Positions 1-6,779 of a stretch of 7,250 bases of DNA are shown piece by piece. Each line of letters starts with the position of its first letter. Positions within the stretch are counted from its first letter, which is position 1. The position numbers and the translations under genes are program-made. The stretch is from JAUVUV01 sp964548275 (GTDB taxonomy: Bacteria; Gemmatimonadota; Glassbacteria; GWA2-58-10): contig CAZJQI010000090.1 of assembly GCA_964548275.1 (NCBI GenBank), positions 1 through 7,250 of the forward strand, in the 5' to 3' direction. Below the pieces are notes generated by a model. That model saw nothing but the letters and a program-made list of their open reading frames with translations. It was not told the DNA's origin and searched no databases.

Positions 1-2292
1 GACCCATTTGATCCCTCGGTGACTGTTTCCTTTGCTGCACCAGCGGATGACGGCGCCAAAGGAGGGAGGGTGCTGGGTTATGATGTACGCTACAGTAAAG
101 GCGGCATAAGCGAAGCTGGCTGGGAACAAGCCCTGCGGCTGCCGCTCTGGTGCGTTCCCCGGCCCCGGGCGCCGGGATCGAGGGAAAACATGCGGGTTTT
201 GAGCCTTGCTCCCGGCAACTACAGCCTGGCGGTCAGGGCAGTGGATAAGGCCGGCAACCGCGGCCCGCTTTCCCAGTGCGGGATAACCATTCCCGAGGTA
301 CCGGAGGTAGAACTCGAAGTCCCCTGGCCGGAAGGGCGAATGAGCGGCGAAAGGGGAGTCCGGTTTGAGAACCTGCTCGAGCTCTGGGCCTGCTCAGACC
401 TGACCAAGGTGAACCCGGTTAGCGGCGGGGTGCTGCGGGACAGCGAAAATTACCTGCCTTCCGGGGATCTGAAGATCGACAACCACGTCTGGTCTGCTGC
501 CAGCAGGACCGTAAGCCTGACAGCCGCCCGCGGAGAGACAGTCGCTTTCCAGCTGATCCTGGAACGTCTCGGCAAGAACAATCTCAGCGATATCAGGGTC
601 GTGCCGGGAGACTTGAGTGCTACTTCCGGATCGTTGAAAGCCGCCGGGAATATCTCCTGCTACCGTGTCTGGTACATGGACGTGGTCCCGCGCAAACAGG
701 AGCTTGTCGGTCCCTGGGAGCTGGTCGAGGATAAGGACCATAAGCCAGCCTGGTACGGGGATGCGTGCCTTCCGCTGAATGACCCTTTCGAGGGAACTTT
801 CAATCTACCCTCAGGTGACAATATGGGGCCCTCCCAGCGCAACCAGTCTGTCTGGATAGATATATTCGTGCCCCCGGATACAAAACCCGGCCGTTACGAA
901 GGCAAAATAACGATAAGAGCCAAAGAACTCAGCCGCCCGGCCCAAGTCGTTCTGGAACTCGAGGTTTTGCCTGTAATAATGTCCGGCAATATCAGTTGGA
1001 TTGTCGAGTTGAATGGCTACGCATACGGAATAGAGAGCTTGTTCGGAGTGAGCTTTGAAGATGAGCGGGAACGCTACCTGCAGATCGAGCGACGCTGCTA
1101 CCAGCTTGCGCACCAGCACCGCTCGACCCTGAATATCCTCCCTTACAGCCAGAGCGGCCAGGTTCAGAAAGGCTGCGCGCCGCCGCTTGAAGGAACCGGC
1201 AGGGATATAAAGGTTGCCTCTTGGAAAGAGTGGGACAGCCGGTTCGGCGACTATCTCAGTGGCAAGGCGTTCACCAGCGCCGCCGGCTACCGCGGGCCCG
1301 GGGAGGGAGTACCTCTGGCGCATAAATATTTACCGTTCCACGAAAACTGGCCGATGTCGATCAAGGAGCACTACAGCGACTGGGCCGAGCTGACCGACCG
1401 CGATGATTACGTTGAATGGACCAGAAAGGCCCGCCCGCTGGAGGAGGCTTTTTCACAAGATTACCAGGATGGCATGGTCTCGGTGGCCCGCCAGTTTTTC
1501 GGGCATTTCGACAAGAAAAAATATACCGGGACGAACTTTCAGTTCTATTTCAACAACAAGTACTATTTCAAGGTGAACTTTTTCTCCATGCCCGAAGAGG
1601 GCAGGGGAAGTTCTTTCTGGCTGTTGGATGAGCCGGTGGATTTCGATGATTACCAGGCCAACCGCTTTCTCTTTTTACTGGTCAAGAAAGGCTACGAACA
1701 GGCCGGCACCAGTAGGATCGGGGCGCATTTCCGCACCGATGTCTCCCAGGCCGAGATGACCCGCGGATTGTGGGACGGGGTGTGCAACCTGTGGAACAGC
1801 AGCGGCCTGTTCGATTTCGCAACCACCGCCGTTTTCCGGATGAAACGAATTCCGGGTGAAAAGTACTGGCATTACGGCGGGGGACCCGGGGTGGCAGACA
1901 ACCTGATCACCATGGAAAGAAATTTTTTCACCTTCTGGGCGATCGGCTCCGCGGGCGACCTGCCCTACTGGGATACACTCAGGGGAGAGGGCTGGTTCAG
2001 GCCGAGCGATCTGGCAATTCTTTACTCGGGTACCGGCTATGCGCGTTCAGGAAGAGATTACAACGGCCCAATTGCCGGTGTGAGGCTTAAGACAATCAGG
2101 CGAGGCCAGCAGGATATTGAATATCTCAATATGCTGACAGCTAAAAAGTCCTGGAGCAGGGCAAAGGTCAGAGAAGCCCTTGCCGCCTGGGCCGACGACT
2201 CCAGCTCGCCGGTGCTTACTTTCAGGAACCTGAATGTGGATCGGCTTTTTCAACTGCGAGGTGCGCTGCAGAATTCTTTAAAGAAACTTTAG
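1..2292 (+). CDS. DUF4091/GH123-like glycoside hydrolase with N-terminal fibronectin-III-like domain (5' partial)
   Basis: The frame is open from base 1, so the gene starts upstream; the GTG at 19 is only the first start-like codon, and no signal peptide can be judged. Numbering from base 1 gives 763 residues. Residues about 1-100 read as a fibronectin-III-like beta-sandwich (YDVRYSKGG near 27, LAPGNYSLAVRAVDKAGNRG near 69-88). A beta-rich linker follows, then a large module with the hallmarks of DUF4091: HRSTLNILPY near 373, HENWPM near 447, LLDEPVDFDDY near 541-551, and the C-terminal signature KTIRRGQQDIEYLNML near 697-712. As I recall, DUF4091 was reassigned as the catalytic domain of GH123 (beta-N-acetylgalactosaminidases), where an adjacent Asp-Glu pair acts by substrate-assisted catalysis; D543-E544 fit that pair. 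Domain identity is well supported. The substrate is inference, because many DUF4091 proteins are uncharacterised. It ends TAG at 2290-2292. The next gene is convergent, so no operon partner is visible. Confidence 0.85.
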   Translation, partial: DPFDPSVTVSFAAPADDGAKGGRVLGYDVRYSKGGISEAGWEQALRLPLWCVPRPRAPGSRENMRVLSLAPGNYSLAVRAVDKAGNRGPLSQCGITIPEVPEVELEVPWPEGRMSGERGVRFENLLELWACSDLTKVNPVSGGVLRDSENYLPSGDLKIDNHVWSAASRTVSLTAARGETVAFQLILERLGKNNLSDIRVVPGDLSATSGSLKAAGNISCYRVWYMDVVPRKQELVGPWELVEDKDHKPAWYGDACLPLNDPFEGTFNLPSGDNMGPSQRNQSVWIDIFVPPDTKPGRYEGKITIRAKELSRPAQVVLELEVLPVIMSGNISWIVELNGYAYGIESLFGVSFEDERERYLQIERRCYQLAHQHRSTLNILPYSQSGQVQKGCAPPLEGTGRDIKVASWKEWDSRFGDYLSGKAFTSAAGYRGPGEGVPLAHKYLPFHENWPMSIKEHYSDWAELTDRDDYVEWTRKARPLEEAFSQDYQDGMVSVARQFFGHFDKKKYTGTNFQFYFNNKYYFKVNFFSMPEEGRGSSFWLLDEPVDFDDYQANRFLFLLVKKGYEQAGTSRIGAHFRTDVSQAEMTRGLWDGVCNLWNSSGLFDFATTAVFRMKRIPGEKYWHYGGGPGVADNLITMERNFFTFWAIGSAGDLPYWDTLRGEGWFRPSDLAILYSGTGYARSGRDYNGPIAGVRLKTIRRGQQDIEYLNMLTAKKSWSRAKVREALAAWADDSSSPVLTFRNLNVDRLFQLRGALQNSLKKL

Positions 2293-2302
2293 CTGGATTT
2301 AA

Positions 2303-2317
2303 CAATTTGAGCCTGTT
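2303..2317 (+). repeat. 15-bp dispersed repeat, copy A
   Basis: CAATTTGAGCCTGTT begins 11 bp after the glycosidase stop codon. The identical 15 bases occur on the minus strand at 7083-7097, and 12 of them (TTGAGCCTGTT with its preceding context slightly changed) recur near 6764. A degenerate inverted partner, TTGAACAGG then an A/T-rich tail, lies at 2700-2716. A perfect 15-mer shared by chance within 7 kb is unlikely, so common origin is plausible; function is unknown. Confidence 0.5.
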
Positions 2318-2748
2318 GTAATCATTGGCAGGGCAAGCTATCACTAGCTAATCGAGTCGCGGGCAGGTTTTTCTCTGAGCTTGCGCCAGCGCATGAGAAA
2401 ATGAGTTTTGCCATTAGAAGAGGTTAATTCCTGAATGTTTGGGGTGAACCAGGGAAGGATAGTTAGCCGGGAAGATGAAATCCGGGGAAAACGGAGTCAA
2501 GTTGCTTATCTACAGTATTAATTTTGAGGTGCTGATTAAGCGGCCATCAATGCCGGAGTTAGCTGGTTTATTTCGCCTGAAATTTTTTCTCTCCTTTGCG
2601 ACTTGAGGATCCCGGCGGGTCAATTGATGTTTTTCTGAGAAGTTTCTCCGAAATTTTCCCCGTCAGGGGCTTATCTTCCCGCTCAATCCGAAATGCAGGT
2701 TGAACAGGATACAAAATCTTTATTCTGAATATCACACCAGAGGTTTAA

Positions 2749-2784
2749 AATCATATGATTCGATTCTTCGGGATTCGAAGGATC
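2749..2784 (-). terminator. Palindrome plus 9-bp hairpin downstream of the HU gene; weak terminator candidate
   Basis: A 9-bp stem (GATTCTTCG at 2762-2770, CGAAGGATC at 2776-2784, loop GGATT, one G-T pair) lies 27 bp past the HU stop. It is directly followed by a perfect 12-bp palindrome, AATCATATGATT, at 2749-2760. On the minus strand a short T-run (TTTT) comes only about 10 bases after the stem, so this is not a textbook intrinsic terminator. It could be a terminator, an RNA-stability hairpin or a protein site. Confidence 0.3.
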
Positions 2785-2810
2785 TGAAACCTGAAGAAGG
2801 CCTGACCGAA

Positions 2811-3083
2811 CTAATTCAATAAGTTATTCAATTCCTTTGAGACCTTAAAAACCGCCTTTTTCCGGGCAGGCACAAAAACTTCTTCGTTTGTCTTCGGATT
2901 GCGCGCCTTGCGAGCTTTATGGTTTTTAACCTTGAATGTGCCGAAACCACGAACCTCGAGGTGTTTGTCTTCCATAAGGCAATTTTTTATCTCGTCCAGG
3001 CACTGCTCAACCACAATCTTTACATCTTTTACTGTGAAACCCGTTTTTTCGGCAATCAGTTCGACTATATCGGCTTTTGTCAT
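2811..3083 (-). CDS. HU/IHF-family DNA-binding protein
   Basis: This 90-residue protein is the normal length for the HU/IHF family of small dimeric nucleoid proteins, which bend DNA. It has the N-terminal helical half (MTKADIVELIAEKTG, residues 1-15), the RGFGTF turn (45-50), and the beta-arm motif ARNPKTNEEVFVPARK (60-75). P63 is the expected DNA-intercalating proline, and the C-terminal helix KVSKELNNLLN closes the fold. The frame stays open 19 codons further upstream, but ATG at 3081-3083 is chosen because GGGAGG stands 10 bases before it and because family members begin exactly here. The gene is monocistronic with its own promoter at 3171-3199. The usual Gly before RNP is Ala, a minor variation. 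HU and IHF subunits cannot be told apart confidently from the sequence alone; a general nucleoid role is most likely. Confidence 0.95.
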   Translation of the reverse strand: MTKADIVELIAEKTGFTVKDVKIVVEQCLDEIKNCLMEDKHLEVRGFGTFKVKNHKARKARNPKTNEEVFVPARKKAVFKVSKELNNLLN

Positions 3084-3093
3084 TGATAAAGAT

Positions 3094-3099
3094 CCTCCC
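3094..3099 (-). promoter_or_regulatory. Ribosome binding site that fixes the HU start
   Basis: GGGAGG on the minus strand, 10 bases before ATG at 3083. It supports the 90-residue product over the 109-residue extension. Confidence 0.8.
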
Positions 3100-3170
3100 G
3101 GAAGATTAGAAGTTAACACCTGAATGGGAAATGAGATCAATTGCCAAGTTTTTTCACTGTTATTTTTGGG

Positions 3171-3199
3171 AGTATAACTAACACTCGAGGATTGGTCAA
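3171..3199 (-). promoter_or_regulatory. Sigma70-type promoter of the HU gene
   Basis: On the minus strand, TTGACC (3194-3199) is separated by exactly 17 bp from TATACT (3171-3176); each hexamer is one base from consensus. Transcription would start near 3164, giving a leader of about 80 nt before the HU start codon. Confidence 0.7.
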
Positions 3200-3360
3200 G
3201 CTATTAAACGGCTGCTTCAGGAGGCAATCTTGACATTTTGCTGATATTTGCAGAAAACCGGTCAGTATTAATTCTCGGTTATATTTGTCTAAAAGGGCCT
3301 GAGGTCATTCAAACGGCTTCAAAAGCCAAAACTACAGTGGCCAGTAGCTATCCAAGCAGC

Positions 3361-5814
3361 CTAACCTATCCCTATACCAAGAAAGCTTCCCAACTGGTAG
3401 ACAACCAAGGTGCCCAGATAGGCCATCGCAGTGAGCCCTCCCCACTGCAGAAAGGCCCAGCCCCACGAGCCGGACTCCTTGCGGATTACTACCAGAGTGG
3501 CCACACAAGGGGTGCCGATCAGCAGGAAAAGCATGATACAGACTGCAGCAAGCGGTGAATAATCACTGCGTATATTTTCCTTCAGCGAATGCTTGCCCTG
3601 TTCACTCTCCTCCACAGCATAGATAATTCCCATCTGGGCAATGAATAACTCTTTAGCGGCTAATGCACCGATCAGTGCGGTTGAGATCTTCCAGTCGAAC
3701 CCCAGGGGCTTAAGCACACTTTCAAGCGCCCGTCCTATCCTTCCGGTCATCGAGTAAGAAAGCTGCTCGTTTTTTCTGAGCTTATCAATTTGTGCCAGAT
3801 TCTTTTTTAAAGGGTACTTTATCTCTTCCAGGTAAAAAGAGGCGACCGAAGAAAGGTCTCCAGCTTCTGCATCCGTTTCATGCCTGGCGGCAGGGTCGCC
3901 GGAGCCACCCGTGGCCTTTAATTCGCCTTGTTTTTCAAGCTCATCCACTGCACGCAAAAATTCAGCTATGACTGATGCCTCATGACCAATGTCAGTTTCA
4001 TAACCCGAATTCAAGAGACCTGGATCATCCCTCCCCTCGGCAAGATAAACACCTAACATTTCTCTTCCCGCAGAGGAAAGGCCGAGGCGAGCGCCAAGTG
4101 TGTCCAGACCACTTTTGAATGACTTTATCGCCTCAAACCTTGCTGTGGTATAGTCTGTTTCGAACTCCCTTTTATGGGGGAAAGCGGCCAGCACCCAGAG
4201 GATGATCGAAGCCCCGAAAATTACAGTACCGGCCTTTCTTAAAAAAAGCCAGGCGGGCTGCCACATATGGAAAAGTATGCTCTTGGCGGTTGGGATGCGG
4301 TAGGGAGGAAGCTCCATCACAAAAGCCTCCGATAATTCTTTAAAGAGCGTTTTGCCGAGCAGGTGGGCGGAAATTATGGCTAATATGATTCCGGTCAGAT
4401 AAATCATCCAGAGCACTGGAGCTTGCCATCTTGTTGCAAAAAAAGCTGGGATAATCATAGCGTAGATCGGAAAGCGTCCCCCACAACTCATGAGCGGAAT
4501 AATAAGCATGGTTACCAAGCGGTCGCGGCGGCTTTCCAGAGTTCTGGTGGCAATGATCGCCGGCACCGAGCAGCCGAACCCCACGAGGAGAGGTATAAAG
4601 CTTTTGCCGTGAAGTCCGATCTTGTGCATCAGCCTGTCCATAATAAACGCGGCCCGGGCCGTGTAGCCGGTATCCTCAAGCAGAGCGATACCCAAAAACA
4701 GGAGCAGAATATAGGGTAAAAAAACCACCACTCCCCCCACACCACCAATAATGCCCTCGACCAGGAGCGATTTAAGTGGACTGACTGCCCCGACCGGCCA
4801 AAAGGATGAAACAAAAACAGCCAGCCTGCCAAAGAGGTACTCGATTGCCCGTTGCGGCCCCTCACCCAGAGTGAAAGTGAGATAAAAGATTGCATACATC
4901 ACTAAAAGTAGAATCGGTATCCCGAGTGCATCGTTCATAACTACATCGTCGACTTTGTCTGACATCTTATGTCTGGTTTCGACCGTGGTTTTCACAGCCT
5001 CCTGGCAGGCTCCGGAGATAAATCCGTAGCGCCGCTCAGCCATTATAATCTCAGGGCGCTCCCCCAAAAGATTCTCAAGGCGGCGCGCCGCCTCTCCTGC
5101 TGCCGAGAGGATTTTTTCATCTCTGATCTTCGCGATAATATCCTGGTCATTCTCCAGCAGTTTTACCACAAGCCAGCGGGAACTGTATGTGTTTGTGGAA
5201 CTGCCCTCCCGCTGGATTAATTGCCTGAGGTTTTCAAGCTCATCCTCGATATCCCGGCCGTAGTTCACAGTTATACGTTTTTGTTCTCTTGATTTATAAG
5301 CCACTTTGATCGCTTGAGAGAGAAGCTCTCTCATTCCCTCACCCTTATGGCCTACGGTTGGAACTATAGGTATCCCTATAAGCTCTGAAAGCTTCCCAAG
5401 ATCAATCTCGATGCCCCGGGTTTTGGCCTCATCGCTCATGTTCAGGGCCAGCACCAGAGGAATATCCAGTTCCATGAGCTGGGTGGCCAGATACAGGCTG
5501 CGTTCCAGATTGTTGGCATTCAATACATTCACTAACACATCAGGCTTTTCCTCAAGGATGTATCTTCGGACAACCAGTTCATCTTGAGAATAGGCGGTAA
5601 GACTGTAAGTTCCCGGCAAATCGACAACCTTTACCCGTACGCCGTCAACAATGAACTCCCCCTCCTCTTTTTTAACCGTAACCCCGGGATAGTTGCCCAC
5701 AGGCCGGCGGAATCCGGTGAAATTGTTGAATATCGTGGTTCTACCGGAGTTCGGATTGCCGACCAGAGCAATCTTAATTACTCCCGGCTTCTTTTTAGTA
5801 TGCGCCAATTGCAA
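3361..5814 (-). CDS. feoB: Ferrous iron transport protein B (FeoB), variant P-loop
   Basis: FeoB is an inner-membrane Fe2+ permease with an N-terminal GTPase domain. Visible motifs in the 817 residues: G1 GNPNSGRTT (19-27), switch-I region GNYPGVTV (40-47), G3 DLPG (65-68), G4 NMSD (125-128), G5 region PTVGHKGEG (152-160), and a helical guanine-dissociation-inhibitor-like region (about 185-280). Multiple membrane helices run from about residue 298 to 812. The gate motifs are GFGCSVPAIIATR (412-424, Cys414) and GTPCVAT (767-773, Cys770), plus MSCGGRFPIY (442-451). Oddities: the invariant P-loop Lys is Arg25 (AGA at 5740-5742), and about 165 hydrophilic residues (546-710) separate two membrane segments, longer than I recall for typical FeoB. 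The start is TTG at 5814 (AAAGG 10 bases upstream); TTG at 5808 is an alternative, and no ATG fits. It is the last gene of the operon, 39 bp after feoA. There is no frameshift, and the product looks intact. Confidence 0.96.
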   Translation of the reverse strand: MQLAHTKKKPGVIKIALVGNPNSGRTTIFNNFTGFRRPVGNYPGVTVKKEEGEFIVDGVRVKVVDLPGTYSLTAYSQDELVVRRYILEEKPDVLVNVLNANNLERSLYLATQLMELDIPLVLALNMSDEAKTRGIEIDLGKLSELIGIPIVPTVGHKGEGMRELLSQAIKVAYKSREQKRITVNYGRDIEDELENLRQLIQREGSSTNTYSSRWLVVKLLENDQDIIAKIRDEKILSAAGEAARRLENLLGERPEIIMAERRYGFISGACQEAVKTTVETRHKMSDKVDDVVMNDALGIPILLLVMYAIFYLTFTLGEGPQRAIEYLFGRLAVFVSSFWPVGAVSPLKSLLVEGIIGGVGGVVVFLPYILLLFLGIALLEDTGYTARAAFIMDRLMHKIGLHGKSFIPLLVGFGCSVPAIIATRTLESRRDRLVTMLIIPLMSCGGRFPIYAMIIPAFFATRWQAPVLWMIYLTGIILAIISAHLLGKTLFKELSEAFVMELPPYRIPTAKSILFHMWQPAWLFLRKAGTVIFGASIILWVLAAFPHKREFETDYTTARFEAIKSFKSGLDTLGARLGLSSAGREMLGVYLAEGRDDPGLLNSGYETDIGHEASVIAEFLRAVDELEKQGELKATGGSGDPAARHETDAEAGDLSSVASFYLEEIKYPLKKNLAQIDKLRKNEQLSYSMTGRIGRALESVLKPLGFDWKISTALIGALAAKELFIAQMGIIYAVEESEQGKHSLKENIRSDYSPLAAVCIMLFLLIGTPCVATLVVIRKESGSWGWAFLQWGGLTAMAYLGTLVVYQLGSFLGIGIG

Positions 5815-5853
5815 AACCTGCCAACCTTTCTGAAAGAACTCTCAGGGCGTGAT

Positions 5854-6096
5854 TCAGTTGACTAATATCTTTTGTGCCATGCCGCGGCCCAGAACCAGCC
5901 GGCTGCCCTTGACTGAAACAATTACCGGCCCATTCCCCCTGTTTTTAACCACTTCGATCGGTGTTCCCTGCAACAATCCCATGGAAACCAGCCGGGACTG
6001 CAGGAACCTGCCTCCCGTAATGGACACGAGACGGACATTTTTCCCCGGTTTGATGAGGCTTAAGGGTTTTACTTCTTCTGAACTCAATTCAGCCAT
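5854..6096 (-). CDS. feoA: Ferrous iron transport protein A (FeoA)
   Basis: This 80-residue protein matches the usual length of FeoA, a small cytoplasmic SH3-like-fold protein needed for full FeoB activity and thought to act on FeoB's cytoplasmic part. It shows the family pattern: LIKPGKNVRLVSITGG (14-29), the RLVSMGLLQGTPIEVV core (35-50), and the closing strand segment GPVIVSVKGSRLVLGRGMA (56-74). The ATG at 6094-6096 is chosen over an in-frame TTG at 6111 because GGGAGA lies 4 bases upstream and because FeoA sequences are compact. It sits between the regulator (33-bp gap) and feoB (39-bp gap), all on one strand with no hairpin terminator in either gap, so the three are most likely cotranscribed. 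The stop is TGA at 5854-5856. Nothing is unusual in the protein itself. Confidence 0.93.
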   Translation of the reverse strand: MAELSSEEVKPLSLIKPGKNVRLVSITGGRFLQSRLVSMGLLQGTPIEVVKNRGNGPVIVSVKGSRLVLGRGMAQKILVN

Positions 6097-6100
6097 ATCT

Positions 6101-6106
6101 TCTCCC
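6101..6106 (-). promoter_or_regulatory. Ribosome binding site that fixes the feoA start
   Basis: GGGAGA (part of GGTGGGAGA) on the minus strand, 4 bases before ATG 6096. The spacing is short but workable. It would overlap the coding region if the upstream TTG at 6111 were used, so it favours the 80-residue protein. Confidence 0.6.
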
Positions 6107-6129
6107 ACCAACTGTAACTTACATGAGTA

Positions 6130-6594
6130 TTAATCGTGGGAATCTTGCTTATCGGTCCACCGCGACTTGAAATTTTCAATCAGCCTTCTTCTTTCATCAT
6201 CTGTCTCTTGGGTAAAATACTCCACAAATCTGATTAGCTGCTGGAGAATCCTTCTCGGAACGGAGTGCTCCATCCCGCAGGCGGCTTCTTCGGCCACTTC
6301 CTCTTCAACATCTAGAACATCCACAAAGAATTTGCGGAGCACCTGGTGCCTGCTTACTACATCACGGGCCAGGGATCTTCCTTTCCCTGTTAAGGTGATC
6401 ACATCGTAAGGAGCGTGGTTGATAAGCTTGCGCTTGGCCAAAGCCTGGAGCGCACCCGTTACTGATGATCCTTTGACATTCAAGCTATCGCCGATATCCT
6501 TGGCTCTGGCTGCCTGTTTCCGTTTCTCGATATGGTAAATTGCTTTTAAGTAATCCTCAAGGCTTGCACTCAATTTTTTCCGGCTTGGTTCCAT
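6130..6594 (-). CDS. DtxR/MntR-family metal-dependent transcriptional repressor
   Basis: A 154-residue two-domain regulator. Residues 1-70 form a winged helix-turn-helix (EDYLKAIYHIE 13-23, KDIGDSLNVKGSSVTGALQAL 32-52, wing DVITLTGKG 64-72). Residues 75-145 form the metal-binding and dimerisation domain, with RHQVLRKFF (82-90) and ACGMEH (105-110). The SH3-like third domain of DtxR/IdeR (about 226 residues) is absent, so the architecture resembles MntR (about 142 residues). Aligned by eye, the ligand set is mixed: Asp14 sits at MntR Asp8 (DtxR Met10), while Cys106-Glu109-His110 follows DtxR Cys102-Glu105-His106. His83 is kept, but the glutamate four residues later is Arg87. Being first in the operon, it probably controls its own synthesis and that of FeoAB in response to Fe2+; Mn2+ sensing cannot be excluded. 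The start is ATG 6594, with only a weak GGTGAA upstream. The stop is TAA. Confidence 0.92.
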   Translation of the reverse strand: MEPSRKKLSASLEDYLKAIYHIEKRKQAARAKDIGDSLNVKGSSVTGALQALAKRKLINHAPYDVITLTGKGRSLARDVVSRHQVLRKFFVDVLDVEEEVAEEAACGMEHSVPRRILQQLIRFVEYFTQETDDERRRLIENFKSRWTDKQDSHD

Positions 6595-6621
6595 TTCACC
6601 AGGTAATCGTTTAAATGAAAG

Positions 6622-6627
6622 ATTATA
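6622..6627 (-). promoter_or_regulatory. Consensus -10 box close to the regulator gene; alternative promoter
   Basis: A perfect TATAAT on the minus strand, 27 bp before the regulator start codon. No good -35 lies 16-18 bp upstream (best is ATCTTT), so this is either a weak second start site or chance in A/T-rich DNA. Confidence 0.3.
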
Positions 6628-6649
6628 GAGATTCAGTTAATAAAAAAGA

Positions 6650-6663
6650 TTAGGCTTAGCTAA
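6650..6663. promoter_or_regulatory. Candidate DtxR-type operator
   Basis: TTAGGCTTAGCTAA is a TTAG-N6-CTAA dyad that contains the perfect palindrome TTAGCTAA. Read on the minus strand, it matches 11 of 14 positions of the right part of the DtxR consensus as I remember it (TTAGGTTAGCCTAACCTAA). It lies at the expected start site of the 6665-6693 promoter, where a bound repressor would block transcription. A related sequence, TAAGGCTATCC at 6669-6679, begins 19 bp further upstream, inside the promoter. Autoregulation by the DtxR-family gene is inference. Confidence 0.45.
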
Positions 6664-6664
6664 A

Positions 6665-6693
6665 AATATAAGGCTATCCGAACTTTTAATCAA
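6665..6693 (-). promoter_or_regulatory. Probable promoter of the dtxR-feoA-feoB operon
   Basis: Minus strand: TTGATT (6688-6693), a 17-bp spacer, then TATATT (6665-6670). The -10 has five consensus bases and the -35 has four. The start would fall near 6658, inside the candidate DtxR operator, leaving a leader of about 65 nt before ATG 6594. Confidence 0.5.
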
Positions 6694-6763
6694 GACTTTT
6701 TTCAAAATCTGTAAAAATATTATCTATTTTGACCCGGATTATTCATCCTGAATTATTAATAAA

Positions 6764-6777
6764 TTGAGCCTGTTCAA
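6764..6777 (+). repeat. Inverted repeat, left copy (B)
   Basis: TTGAGCCTGTTCAA, identical to the reverse complement of 7080-7093. The pair encloses a 330-bp segment containing the stem-loop cluster. It also overlaps a 13-bp direct repeat, CTGTTCAATATTA, at 6770-6782 and 6854-6866. Confidence 0.55.
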
Positions 6778-6779
6778 TA

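Larger units (their letters stand above)
2293..2810. other. Non-coding stretch between the glycosidase and HU genes
   Basis: No credible coding frame is seen on either strand. It is a 518-bp gap between convergent genes and contains several small dyads: AGCTA-TCAC-TAGCT at 2336-2349; TTTTCTC/GAGAAAA at 2369-2375 and 2395-2401 around TGCG-CCAG-CGCA; GAGAA-GT-TTCTC at 2637-2648; and CCCC-GTCA-GGGG at 2658-2669. None has a proper T-tract, so none is a convincing intrinsic terminator. CAATTTGAGCCTGTT at 2303-2317 recurs on the opposite strand at 7083-7097, and a degenerate inverted relative lies at 2700-2716. Confidence 0.6.

Noticed and set aside
811..1323. 170-codon minus-strand frame inside the glycosidase gene
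   Set aside because: It is antisense to a well-recognised DUF4091 protein, with no motif or ribosome binding site of its own.
2658..2669. CCCC-GTCA-GGGG as an intrinsic terminator
   Set aside because: A 4-bp stem with no T-tract on either strand.
3315..3327. GGCTT-CAA-AAGCC hairpin after feoB as a terminator
   Set aside because: The stem is only 5 bp with a 3-base loop, and on the minus strand it is followed by GTTTGAATG rather than a T-run. The nearby CCTGAGG palindrome is also too short.
3238..3558. Open frame of 106 codons on the plus strand over the end of feoB
   Set aside because: Its second half is antisense to the conserved C-terminus of FeoB, it has no family-like sequence, and its first part runs through the intergenic gap. 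It is a shadow frame.
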